This document shows, piece by piece, positions 53,201 to 64,000 of a stretch of DNA of 64,000 bases. The position numbers and the translations under genes were made by a program. The notes beneath the pieces are model-generated. The model worked only from the letters and a program-made list of their open reading frames with translations. It had not been told where the DNA came from and searched no databases. Within the stretch, counting starts at the first letter, position 1. Each line of letters begins with the position of its first letter. This DNA is from Pterobdella sp. o SKG-2022 (Eukaryota > Annelida > Clitellata > Hirudinida > Piscicolidae): assembly GCA_964035795.1 (NCBI GenBank), contig OZ038320.1:5549895-5613894 (forward strand), written 5' to 3'.

Positions 53201-55115
53201 TCGAACTCGCTCTTTTTTCTCTTGACAACGATGATGATGAGGATGAGTTGGTGAAAGATGATGATGGTGGTGGTAAGAAAGCATCTGCCAAGTTGTTCAA
53301 GCTGTATGGAGATCTGGAACAGAAGGTGGTGTCGGCTTTGACCATTTTTGTTTCATTTTATTTTTTTTTCACTCATTAATTTTTCTTATATTATTTTCAC
53401 TTTTTTGTTATTTTTTACTTTTATTTATTAATTTTTCAATTTAATATTTCATTTAATTATTTTGATCATCAGAACGAAGTACTAACGATAACCTTGATGA
53501 ATATTCCTCTCTAAAAGTAACACCACATGACACATTGATCCCATTCTCTTCCCACAGGATCGCATGCGCATCTTCAGCTCCTTCCACAAAGTCAAGTCTG
53601 GGGTGCTCTTCTGTACGGTAGGCATTTATATAGATAAAGGGATAGCAGTTTAATATACTCCTAATCGACGTGGTGATAACGTGAATAATAATAAATATAA
53701 TATTGTTAATGTCAATAATGATGAATCAGATAAGAGTTTTAATGCTAGTTTTTAAAACCAAATAAGTGTGATTGAGGATCTCGACGTCATATTTTTTGTT
53801 GTCATAAGCAAATTATATCAATATATATTGGTAATAGATGTATAATATCCAACTTTGAATGTAGATATATTTGTTATAACGGTTATTATAAATATTAATA
53901 TAAAGCAAAAAAAGTCACTTACTCAACGTTCAACAACGATAATATCCACACAGGACGTGGCAGCGAGAGGCTTAGATCTGCCGCACATTGACTGGATCAT
54001 CCAGTATAACACTCCAGGCTCTCCGACCGACTACATCCACCGGGTCGGGAGGACAGCCCGTATCGGTACGCATGGTAATGCCATACTCTTCTTAGCTCCC
54101 AGTGAGACAGAGTACGTCAAGGTACTTGCCGAACATCGTATTGGCATGGTGGAGATGAAGATGAATGATATTTTGGCAAAGTTGTTGCTGGAGGTTCAAT
54201 TAGGGAAGATCGATCTTACACACAAGAGTCATGTACCCAGGACAGTGCAAGACGCTGCCAGTAGTCTGCAAACCCGTCTCGAGTTGGCTCTCTCCAAAGA
54301 CTCACACCTTAGAAGTCTGGCTAGAAAAGCCTACCAGTCATTCATCAGGTCCTATGCCAGGTACCCTGCATCGATCAAGCACATCTTCCACGTCAAGAAC
54401 CTTCACTTGGGCTACCTTGCCACCAGTTTTGCTCTGTCTGAGAGTCCCACCAGCACCTCCAAGGTTTGTGCTGTTTGTGTGGGTTTTGGAAACTTTTGGT
54501 GGTCTTTGTTGTAAGCCTTGTTTTTTTGGTGTTGTATCTACTTCGATTTCAAGATGCTCCAGTCATACTCGATATTTTTTGTATTGAAATCTTTAAAGTT
54601 GTATTCTAATAATAATAATCGTTATCGTATTCATTCAAAAATACAATGTATTGTAGTGATAAACTAGATACTATCAAATCCCCCGTTCTGTCATTATATT
54701 CACCATACTTTTCAGGTAATTAATAAAGCACGGAAGAAAGAAGCAGATAATCAGAAGAGAATAGACAAGAGAGAGAAACGAATGAGTCGCGCTAAGAACC
54801 ATTTAAAAAGTTCCTTCAAAGCGCCAAAAAGGTGGGTGGGTTGTTTGAAATATGAAATTTAAAAAATAATTTTCTTAAGTGTTATATTAATTTTTAATTT
54901 TAAAAATGTTGGGATCTACCCAGTTTTGTATTCTATTAATGCCAAAAACCGTTTGTTATTTTTTTATGGTAATGGTATGTTAATGTGAATGGTGGTGGTG
55001 GGGGTGGAGATGAAAGACTAGTGGTAGTAACTGATAATCATATCTTTAATTGCTTAAAGTTAATGTATAACTTCACAGGCCTTTCAGCCATGCATCGATT
55101 TCGGAGTTTATTTGA
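48220..55115 (+). CDS. DDX31: DEAD-box RNA helicase DDX31 (15 exons)
   Basis: This is a predicted ATP-dependent RNA helicase of the DDX31/yeast Dbp7 group, which acts in nucleolar large-subunit ribosome assembly. Exons: 48220-48749, 48982-49057, 49479-49590, 49749-49858, 50297-50338, 50851-50915, 51485-51604, 51830-51939, 52393-52463, 52865-52963, 53128-53325, 53558-53617, 53954-54463, 54716-54831, 55079-55115. They sum to 2,256 nt (751 residues plus TGA), all in phase. Residues 1-180 are a Lys-rich, disordered N-terminal tail. Motifs in order: Q motif [19 protein letters not shown] (residues 236-242), [24 protein letters not shown] (DEAD 348-351), [20 protein letters not shown] and [10 protein letters not shown] (from 560). 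The C-terminal [13 protein letters not shown] and [18 protein letters not shown] blocks are specific to this helicase group. An acidic insert lies at about 478-492. The basic C-terminal tail is short. An AATAAA lies at 55203-55208. Confidence 0.95.
50176..50254 (+). repeat. (AGT)n microsatellite in DDX31 intron 4
   Basis: About 25 uninterrupted AGT trinucleotides follow a short ATT run, roughly 40 bases before the acceptor of the 42-nt exon 50297-50338. Confidence 0.9.
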
Positions 55116-55848
55116 GGAGTTTCCAATGACCAATTAAAATCATTGTTTCATGGTGACGTAGCCATTCAATCATATAATTTATTATTGGTAGATTTTTTAT
55201 TCAATAAATTGTGATATAAAGTGTTTTTTAGAATATAAAGTTTAATAAATCTTAATAAAAATGTTAAATTCATCAAATCTCATTGTGGTGAGCGCTTGAA
55301 GCTCAATAAATAAAAACTCAGAATTGAAGGATGTGTAATCTAACGAATAAGTTTTAAAATATGCTCAAAATCATAGAAATAGTAAGGTATATATTGAAGG
55401 ACGTATGGTCTGATGATGCGAACAGTTCCAAGTCATAGTGAAGGAATGACCTCCGGCATTCCACTTCGCCCAGCCCTGTGTTGTTGGTCATTAGTTTAAT
55501 TGAGTAGCTTTTTAACCTGTTGGTTATTAGGTTAGTAATTAAGTATTCATTTTGTTTGTTATTAAGTTAATTAGTAGGTTAATTCAACATCTTTTGGTTT
55601 TTATGAAGTTACTGATAGCTTATTTGCCCAGTTAGTTATTTACTTAGGCAACTTTTTCCTTAGTTATACGTTTATAACCAAGAAAGACTTAAGTACAGAA
55701 ATAAATAGACCATAAAAATCAAAATATTAAAATAAATTTCACATTTATACAAATATTTATTGCTATTTATATAATCAAAAACGACTGTTTTTAGCCTCTC
55801 AATTATTTTTAGTATTAATTCAACTACGCTATTATTTTATTTTTTAGT
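55116..55848. other. Tail-to-tail intergenic region after DDX31
   Basis: This 733-bp region holds the DDX31 poly(A) signal AATAAA at 55203-55208 followed by a GT-rich stretch. On the minus strand it holds a probable poly(A) signal at 55756-55761 for the next gene. No other feature was seen. Confidence 0.65.
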
Positions 55849-58800
55849 TTAAGCATAACTATTAATCTCACCATAGTAAACCGTCATTCTAGCTAATGAC
55901 CGCTGGATTTTTGCTGCTTGTTGTTCCTTGCAAACTCCCTGTATTTTCTTCTCCAGGCAGTCTAGAAACCTCTGCAGGGGTACGTTTGAGGGGGATAGGG
56001 TTTTAAAAGATGGGTTTCTGGTAGTAGTATTATTATTATTCACTTTTTTCTTTATTATTATTTTATTCTTGTTATTCACTTATTTCATTATTATTATTAT
56101 GTTTATTATTATTATGTTTATTATTCTTTTCCCGATATTATTTCCATTTTTATTATTATTGTTATTAGTAGTATTATCATTAGGAGGTTTAATATACTAT
56201 TGTTATTACAAACCTTAGTGTAAGCGCAAGTTATGTCCTTTTTAACTACCATGGGTTTCTTTGAGCCGTAGAGTAACTCCTCCATATCTCCCCTGTGGCA
56301 GTTATCTTTATTATGATCCTATTATTATTATCATTTTTATTATTTTATTTCTTTAATAATTTTTTTTTCTTATTATTGTTTTGTTTTATTGACTTTTTCG
56401 TTAAAATTTTAAATATTACTTTGTTAATTTTTATATAATACTATAAAGTTTTCTATCGTTTGTATTACCATTTAATATGATAATAAAACGCACTGATTAA
56501 ATATTTTCTATAGAAAACATTTATATATCATTATCATTATTATTTCCACCTGTAAAGAGAGGCACAGTGGAAAAGAGGAGTGTTTTCATAGGTGCTTAGT
56601 GAACTTTGAATGGCTGTTGAATAATATCAGTAAATTCATTTTATCAGTAATTTAATATTAAACATTGTCATAGTTAAATGCTTATAAATTTGGGAGAATT
56701 AGAATCAGTTTTTTTTTCAATTGTTGAGATTTGAAAAGTTTGTTTTCCAAGTGTTAATTAATATTCCAATTTTTTTTTGGAAAATATTATGTAAGCTCAA
56801 CAAAAATAAAAAATATTTATTTTAAAATTATTTTGGAAAAATTATGTTCATATTATTATAAAACTTTTCATGGAATCATTTAAACTTCCGTATACCAACA
56901 TCCCTCTAGTTTTCTGTAGCATTCTCTGGGGATTTTGAATAGAACAATAGAAAAAGAAAATGCTAATAATAAAACAATAATAATTTATAAATATATAATA
57001 TATATTCATGTTCAGTGTTCAATGTTAAAATTTGTTTAACATCTTCATTGGGTATTTATAGTTTTTTAATTACTAAAAACGATTGAGTGACCTGTATTTA
57101 AAGTAAAACTTCATGTGTTTTATGTCGCAAAGAAACCGCCTGAGGTTGTGTAATAAGGTGTGTTTTCAAGCAAAAAAAAATAATAAAATAATATGAATAA
57201 TAATTAATAATAAACATAATAATAATTATTAATAAATTTTAGCATGGTTTAGCTTATCAAAAATTTTAGCTGATTTTTTTAAATAAACCTTTTTCAAAAA
57301 ATTTTCGAAAATTTGAAGGAATTATTTGAGATTCGAATTATTAAAAACATAAGATGTCTCTAAAAACGAGTGTTCAATGATAAAAATAATCATAAAAAAT
57401 AAAACAAGAATAAATGCTGATAATATAAAAGAACAAATCAAGCACCTCATCCTTATAAAGGGGTAAGTGAGAGCTTGAATGTAAGGGTTGCATCTGCTTA
57501 AGAACATCTCTTGGCATTCTCCAAAGTACCTTTCACTCAAGTCACACACCACAGAAAAAAGCTTTTCCCTGGGATGATGGTTATCAAATCAGCAGTGGTA
57601 TTAGTATAATTATGATACAGATTGTTAAAAGCATGAGGCTAACATGTCACTATGACGCCTATTGCATTAAAATATATAAATTTTTGTTTAAGCATTGCTT
57701 GTTAATCAGCAAACAAATCAAATAATAAATGATTCTGAAGAGCGTTATTCGTTATGAATATTTTTACCAAAAGTTAAAATTTTTTCTTTCCTCCATAAAA
57801 TCTGCGACTATACAAGGTTCCTTGGTATTTTGAGGCTTTGTTTGAAGTTTTATTGAGGATCGTGAAATTGCTTTCCAAAAATTTCCAGTTCTACATTTTT
57901 TATACTTTAGTTTACAAAGGGCCGTTGAAGTTTTATCGTTGAATTCTAAATACAACAAGCCTTAATACCAATGAAAAAAGTGAGAATACCATCACCAGTA
58001 AGAATAATAAGAGAACAAGACAAAGAAAAGATTATATGTGATGAAAAATATATTAAAACATAACAACAATAGTAATGCCTCACGTATCTTTAACGAAGAC
58101 GAATCCATAGTGATATAAGTTCAACATTTCCACATGTACAGCTGTGAGGAATATTGGACTCAGTGTATCTTCACACACTTATTATATGAGTAAGGGTCAC
58201 GATACTACTATAATTATATACTTCAACATATTATATGAATAATGGTAAGGGTAGCCTTGTGGTGGGTGTGGTGGTTTATAACACTTTAATCTATTATGAG
58301 AATAGTGGTGATAATATTAATTTTTATTTGTATTTAATGTAATTGGCACAGTTGGTTATAATTACCGGACATTACTTAGGCTACTACGTTTCAACTATTA
58401 TGCACTTTGGACCCCTTTATGTTATGCAATTAAAAATTTGTATATATTGCTAGGTTGGTTATAATTGCTTTCTGTTAATTAAAATGTTCTAGAATTTCCG
58501 AAATTGGTGGTATATAAGGGATGTAACTTTGTGAAGTTATAATCAGGTGAATCGTTATAGGATTGATATGGTTGGATTAGTTGTGATTAATGCTCTTAAT
58601 AAACCCCTTGCTTATGAAGCTTTTGTCTGACAGAAGAACTTGTGGTTACAGTAATTAATAGTTACGAGATTTTATCTTTTACTTTTTTGTATAGGTATAT
58701 CTATTGAAGCTATACAAAAATGAGCTTGACTGGGTCGTAGGATTTTTTTTTCAAAGTTTTTTAAAGAAGACGAAAAAGTTAGCTTCTGGTCATTCTAGGC

Positions 58801-61800
58801 TTTTATAAGAAACTCAGTACCAAATCCATTATCGGCTTAGCCGTGAAAAAACACAATGGTAATAAAATTAACAATAACCAGGAATGAAAGAATAATAAAA
58901 TGAAAAGAAGAATAATAAAAATAAGAATAAAATAACTCACATATACATTTGAGGTAAAGTCCACAGGTAGTATAATTCTTTCCATCGTGTTCTATACAAT
59001 TCGTAATGGTTTTGTGGTGATCTGAGAGGGTTATTGTGTTATAGTTGACAGAAAAAACTTCTATAATGAGTAACAAAAAACAAAGTATGTTATGAGTGAC
59101 CGAAAAAAATTGTATTATGGTTGACAATAGTTCATATCATTCTTTTGAGACAATGTAGAAAATTTAGTTGATTATTTTCATCAAAGAATTATCGAGTTTA
59201 TTTTTTTTAAATTTTGTTTTTTAAATATTTATCAGTTTGAAGAAAAAAATAAAAAGTAGAATAATGAAAAAAACTCGAATAATGAGGCAAAAAAACATTG
59301 AAAAAATAAAAAAAAATGGCAATAAAATAATAATAATAATAATGATAATAATGGTGATAATGATGATGATAACAATGGTGATAATGATGATGATGATGAT
59401 GCTATTTTTCACTTACTACACTGATTTCAGTTTTAGTCAATTATAAACTTAGTCTCAGTTATTTGAAGCTTTTTTTTCGACTTGATACAAATGTCATGTT
59501 TAGTATTGAGCAGAAAAAAAAATTTATAGCTCTATAATTATTTTTTATTTTATTCTATAAATTATGGGTTTTTATTTTTGTAAAGAATATATTAATAACT
59601 ATCAAATATTTTCCGTTGCCTTGCGGGTAATCTCCTTGTCAGGAGCAAAGGCTAAGAAAGACAACTTTGACAGAAAACTATTCCCAGGTGATCTTTGGGT
59701 GAAGTTCTCAGAAAATAACTATATGGGTAGGGTGTGCTCTTCAGCTTTGGTAGCAATCACCCTAGTGATGGTGTCACGATAAAAATACTGATGGTAGTTC
59801 AACCTAAAAATAACTAGCCTCAAAAGAGAGTGAAATGCAAAATAAATTAGATACGAATAACGGCGGCAATGAGACTCGAACCAAAGGTGACAGCCTCTCG
59901 CCCGGCAGGTGTTTCTTGGCCCAGCAGCATGAGCCCGATCGTAACACAGTTACTGCTAAAAAATAGAAACAAAAATGGACAGTACCAGACAACAGGATTG
60001 TGATGAAGTGCTACTTTTGCAGCGAACCAAGTCGCTTCGGTTACGGGAAGAGAATGCATAATCTCTGGGAGAAAAGGAACATGTTCACTGTAAGTCAGCA
60101 GAGATTGATTGACCAAAAAAACCAAATAATAAAAAACCAATGGTTTTCTGAACTACAACTTGAAGAGTTTATATTGTGTTGTGGAGATAAATCGTCAGTG
60201 CTTATAGAGGAGATAGGATGTGAAAGGAATAGAGTTGATAGATTTGGTGATGAGGTGCCTATTGAGAAAGATTCTTTTGAAATGGAAGCCAAAGACGAAG
60301 AAAACTAAACCGGTTGAATGAAATAAATAAGAATAATAGAACAATATTACCAGCATTAAGAGATATTGATAAAACAAAACTATATGCAGCCGTGAAGAAA
60401 ATAGATGATATACTTGGCAAAATAAAAGTGAAAAGTATTACTGAAACTAATGATTTGATATATTGCGGAGCTGTTCTAGTGACTGATATGGTGGGAGTTA
60501 AAAATAGTAAGACCGGAATCAAGAAAGAATCCTGGTGGAAACGTCGACTAGAAGGCCAAATAAAAGATATAAGAAGAGAGCTTAGTTGGGTGAATGCAAT
60601 AAAAAAAAAATAAACCAATAAAAAAGAAAAATTTGGAAATGCTGCAAAGAAAATATAAGTTGAAAAAAACAAAACTGCTAGGAGTAAAAGAGGAGCTAAT
60701 ACAAAAATTGAAAGCCAAAAGTTGGAAAATTAAAAGATATGACCAACGAATAAAGCAATATAAAACCATCAGAAGAGACAGTTTAGGAACAACGAAAGTG
60801 GTTTCTATAGTCGCTTGAACAGTGAAGATGTGCACGTCACAAGTGAGATATCAGGAAAAAAAGAAGCAAAAGAGATTTGGTTAAACTTATGGAGTAAAAA
60901 TGGAACACATAATGAAAGTGTCAAGTGGTTAAAAGACTTCAAAACTTCAATGAATGGAAAACCAAAACAAGAAGAATTTATTATTAATTTTGGAAAAGTA
61001 CAAAATGTCTTGTTGAAAATACCAAACTGGAAAGCACCTGGACCTGACGGTGTTCAAGGGTTTTGGCTAAAAAACTTCAAGTCCATGCATCAATGGTTAG
61101 TAAAATATCTAGCAGAATGCTACAAAGGAACAACGCCAGCGTGGATGACAAAAGGGGGAACGGTTTTGATTCAAAAAGATAAATCAAAAGAAACGTTTGC
61201 AAGCAACTATAGGCCAATTACATGCCTACCATTATATCGGAAAATATTGACAGCGTTATTAACAGATGAGCTTTACGCCTTTTTGGAAAACAACCAGTTT
61301 CTCCCAGAAGAACAAAAAAGAATGCAGAAGGAAAAGCAGAGGAACAGGAGATCAGTTATACATAGACAAGATGATACTGAAAGAGGTAAAAACGAGAAAG
61401 AAAAATCTAGCAATGGGCTGGATTGATTACCAAAAAGCGTTCGATAGGCTGCCCCACTCCTGGATAATAGACTGCCTTTATTCACTTGGGCTGATAACCT
61501 TCTTGCAATCTATAATGAAAAACTGGCGGGTAGAATTGACCTGTAACAATGAAAATCTGGGTGAAGTAGAAATAAAGAGAGGAATATTCCAGAGAGACTC
61601 ATTATCTCCACTATTGTTTGTCATAGCCCTCATTCCTTTAATGCAGATACTGAAAGCTACAAGACATTGTTACAGCTTTGCAAATAAGGAAAAGATCAAC
61701 CATTTACCATCTATATGGATGATCTCAAACTGTATGCCAAAACCGAGGAAGAACTCGACTCACTAGTACAGACACTAAGAGTTTTTAGTGAAGATATCGG

Positions 61801-63229
61801 CATGAAATTCAGTATCGAGAAGTGTTCAATGTTAGTAATGAAAAGAGGGAAAAAAGTTAAATCAGATGGAATTAAGCTACCCGACGACACAGTAATGAAA
61901 GCATTGAGAGATGGAGAATGATACAAGTACCTGGGTATATTACAAGCTGACGATTTACAGAAAAAAGAAATGAAAATCAAAGTCCTCAATGAATACAAAA
62001 AAAGAGTGCGGAAGATTGTTAAGACAAAACTGAATGGAAGGAATATTGTTAAGGGTATTAATACTTGGGCCATCCCTGTTTTGAGATATTCAGCGCCTTT
62101 TCTGAGTTTCAGTCAATAGATCGTAAAACAAGGAAACTCTTATCAATGCATAATGGATTGCACCCACGAAGTAATGTAGATAGGTTATATATACCAAGGA
62201 AAGTCGGCGGACGAGGACTGGCAAATGCTGAAGATACTGTTATCTTGGCCAAAATCAGCCTTGAGGGTCACATCAAAAAAAGGGATGAAAAACTTTTATG
62301 TGCAGCTAGAGGTGATTTTGAAAATCCAGTAATTGCCACAGTGAAAGATATGAAGAAAAATATTCAAGATGAGAGAATAAAAAAATGGAATAAAAAAAAT
62401 GTATGGACAGTTCTTAAGGGATACATCGGCAAAAGTAGACAAAGAGTTAAGTTGGAGATGGCTGAAAAAAGGCGATTTGAAAATCCAAACTGAGTCACTT
62501 CATGTGTGGAACAAGAGCAAGTCTTGAAGACCAACTATCTCAAATTCCATATAGATAAAACAGCTAATAGCCCACTGTGTAGAATGTGCGGCAACAAAGG
62601 TGAAAACGTTCAACACATAATCTGTGAATGTGAGAAGCTCGCTCAAAAAGAGTACAAGAGACGTCACGATAACGTTGCTAGAAGACTCCATTGGGACTTG
62701 TGTAAGAAAAATGGATTAAAATGCAATGAAAAGTAGTACGAACATGAGCCAGATAGTGTTGTGGAAAATGACATAAAGTTGCTATGGGACTTCAATATAC
62801 AATGTGACAATATGATAGAAGCCCGTTGAGCTGACATTGTCGTTTTACACAAAAAGGAAAAAAAATGCTTGATTGTGGATGTTGCTGTACTTGGAGACTG
62901 CAGAATCAATGAAAAAGAAAAAGAAAAAATTGATGTATCAAGATCTGCGAAGAGAAGTTAGCAGACTATGGCAGCAAAAGAAAGTGCATGTGGTACCAAT
63001 TGTAATTGGAGTTCTTGGAAGTATAAGCAAAAACTTCATAGGCTTTCTCCACCAATTAGAAATTAATACAAATATGGGAGAGTTGTAAAAGGCGGCATTA
63101 CTCGGTACCACAAGAATCTTGAGGAAAGTTCTGAAGCTGTAGGCAGACTTAGTAAGACTCTGGTCATTAGTTATGACCCGTCTTACTAAAATTTTCTCAG
63201 CAAAATGCTTGATAGATTTCATATAATAA

Positions 63230-63328
<99 letters not shown>

Positions 63329-63373
63329 TAATAATATTATTAATATTAATATTAAGAATTATAATAGTATTAA

Positions 63374-63442
<69 letters not shown>

Positions 63443-63487
63443 TAATAATAATATTAATATTAATATTAAGAATTATAATAATATTAA

Positions 63488-63552
<65 letters not shown>

Positions 63553-63580
63553 TTAATATTAAGAATTATAATAATATTAA

Positions 63581-63669
<89 letters not shown>

Positions 63670-63697
63670 TTAATATTAAGAATTATAATAATATTAA

Positions 63698-63733
<36 letters not shown>

Positions 63734-64000
63734 GCTTAATAATAATATTAATAATTATAATAATATTAAGAATAATAATAAGCCCAATATTAAAAATAAT
63801 AATAAGCCTAATAATATGAAAAATAATTTTTAAATTCTAATAAAATCTAAGTACTAATAGTTCCATCTTCTTTAGTGTATATCACACGGTAGTTTTCGAT
63901 TTTAGCTCCGACAGATGCTTCGAAGAACGTCTGTAGCCATTTTTCTGAGTCAAACTTTCCCACCGCCAATGAGAAACCTACTTCGGCTATGGTGTAAGCA
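55849..64000 (-). CDS. Unrecognised conserved-looking protein, C-terminal part (5' end outside window)
   Basis: Exons, 5' to 3': 64000-63855 (partial), 59021-58941, 58141-58084, 57568-57446, 56292-56214, 55971-55849, stop TAA. All five junctions are GT-AG and keep one frame: phases 1, 1, 2, 2, 0. About 202 residues are visible. Readable blocks include [97 protein letters not shown] and the basic C-terminal helix [20 protein letters not shown]. The content is soluble, helical and Cys-containing, without a membrane segment. I do not recognise the family. The link between 63855 and 59021 crosses a LINE-bearing 4.8 kb intron and is the weakest step; if it is wrong, 63847-64000 is the end of a separate gene (it would stop at TAG 63849-63847). 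A poly(A) signal lies at 55756-55761. Confidence 0.66.
59320..59402 (+). repeat. (ATA/ATG)n simple repeat
   Basis: A run of ATA, ATG and GTG trinucleotides gives mirrored Ile/Met-rich open frames on both strands. These frames are not genes. Confidence 0.8.
60000..63142 (+). pseudogene. Dead single ORF of the RLE-type LINE
   Basis: The reading frame is broken repeatedly. There are frame changes near 60310, 60610-60630, 60815, 61315 (an A-run), 61700, 62100, 62505 and 62930. Three nonsense codons sit at otherwise conserved positions: TGA 61919-61921 just before YKYLGIL, TAG 62734-62736 in the EKWYEH position, and TGA 62827-62829 in the endonuclease EARRPD position. Each is explainable by one base change. 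The RT GIFQGDS position reads GIFQRDS. No functional protein can be made. Confidence 0.85.
60000..63223 (+). mobile_element. RLE-type LINE (restriction-like endonuclease downstream of RT), inactive
   Basis: The conserved order of a widespread invertebrate LINE group with a C-terminal restriction-like endonuclease is readable on the plus strand. There is an N-terminal [16 protein letters not shown] block (from about 60050) and a basic helical region [16 protein letters not shown]. The RT follows with [58 protein letters not shown] and KYLGIL (about 61020-61950). Next come [13 protein letters not shown], a zinc knuckle CRMCG...[26 protein letters not shown] and the endonuclease core [11 protein letters not shown] (to TAG at 63140-63142). 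It is followed directly by an (AAT)n tract, the usual 3' tail of such elements. The 5' end is unclear and may reach about 59600. Confidence 0.9.
63224..63830 (+). repeat. (AAT)n array with internal higher-order repeat
   Basis: About 600 bases of AAT trinucleotides directly follow the LINE 3' end. They are interrupted by near-identical blocks containing ATTAAGAATTATAATA at roughly 63354, 63466, 63556 and 63672 and a variant near 63750. The array is therefore partly a tandem repeat of 90-115-bp units rather than pure microsatellite. The long Ile-rich open frame across it is an artefact. Confidence 0.92.

Larger units (their letters stand above)
59022..63854 (-). other. Inferred LINE-bearing intron of the unrecognised gene
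   Basis: This GT-AG interval joins two phase-1 exons. It holds a (GATAATAAT)-type plus-strand repeat at about 59320-59402, a GC-richer block at about 59605-59990, the RLE-type LINE and its (AAT)n array. Apart from these it is AT-rich. Confidence 0.55.

Noticed and set aside
58814..58835. A 22-nt candidate microexon (PIMDLVL) in the unrecognised gene
   Set aside because: Its phase does not fit the better upstream exon reading (phase 1 at 58941), which joins directly to 58141.
59847..60140. Minus-strand frame with [16 protein letters not shown] that looks protein-like
   Set aside because: The opposite strand encodes the conserved N-terminal block of the RLE LINE ([16 protein letters not shown]), so most of this frame is its shadow. 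The part below 59,990 remains unexplained and is listed as a finding.
63205..63819. 204-residue open frame of almost pure isoleucine and leucine
   Set aside because: It is the translation of the (AAT)n array and has no protein-like composition.
1..64000. Search for CRISPR-like arrays, bacterial operons, rRNA or a clustered metabolic or defence pathway
   Set aside because: All genes are intron-split animal genes of unrelated function, and the only regular arrays are microsatellites and minisatellites.

Overview
This window reads as nuclear DNA of an animal. It is very AT-rich, every gene is split by GT-AG introns (about 100 bp to 6 kb), and the proteins are animal families: UNC93, an ABCC5-type transporter, a doublecortin-like kinase, the PP2A B56 subunit and DDX31. 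Two dead LINE retrotransposons, a tRNA-derived SINE and (CAT)n-linked repeats with the palindrome CCATGCTAGCATGG fill part of the introns. That palindromic repeat is one I associate with molluscan, especially cephalopod, genomes. The introns are short for a cephalopod, so I place the organism only as an invertebrate, probably spiralian.

Six protein genes alternate strictly in strand. (1) 263-2803 (+) is the last two exons of an UNC93-family membrane protein. (2) 16117-4767 (-) is a 30-exon ABCC5/11/12-like full ABC transporter. (3) 16644-21744 (+) is a complete 12-exon doublecortin-like kinase of 592 residues. (4) 47848-25666 (-) is a complete 17-exon PP2A regulatory subunit B56 of 586 residues. 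(5) 48220-55115 (+) is a complete 15-exon DEAD-box helicase DDX31 of 751 residues. (6) 64000-55849 (-) is the 3' part of a gene I do not recognise. I rebuilt the exons by reading translated homology and splice-site phase. In genes 3, 4 and 5 the exon lengths add up to exact multiples of three, which is a strong internal check.

The gene pairs are head to head at about 16.1-16.6 kb and 47.8-48.2 kb (short, possibly shared promoters). They are tail to tail at 2.8-4.8, 21.7-25.7 and 55.1-55.8 kb.

Mobile DNA: an A/C-rich LINE with AP endonuclease, RT and zinc fingers (about 33.78-37.48 kb) lies antisense in a B56 intron. An RLE-type LINE (about 60.0-63.14 kb), ending in a 600 bp (AAT)n array, lies in what appears to be an intron of gene 6, also antisense. 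Both carry frameshifts and nonsense codons and are dead. I saw no rRNA, no functional tRNA, no CRISPR array and no clustered pathway. The genes look like unrelated housekeeping and signalling genes that are simply neighbours.
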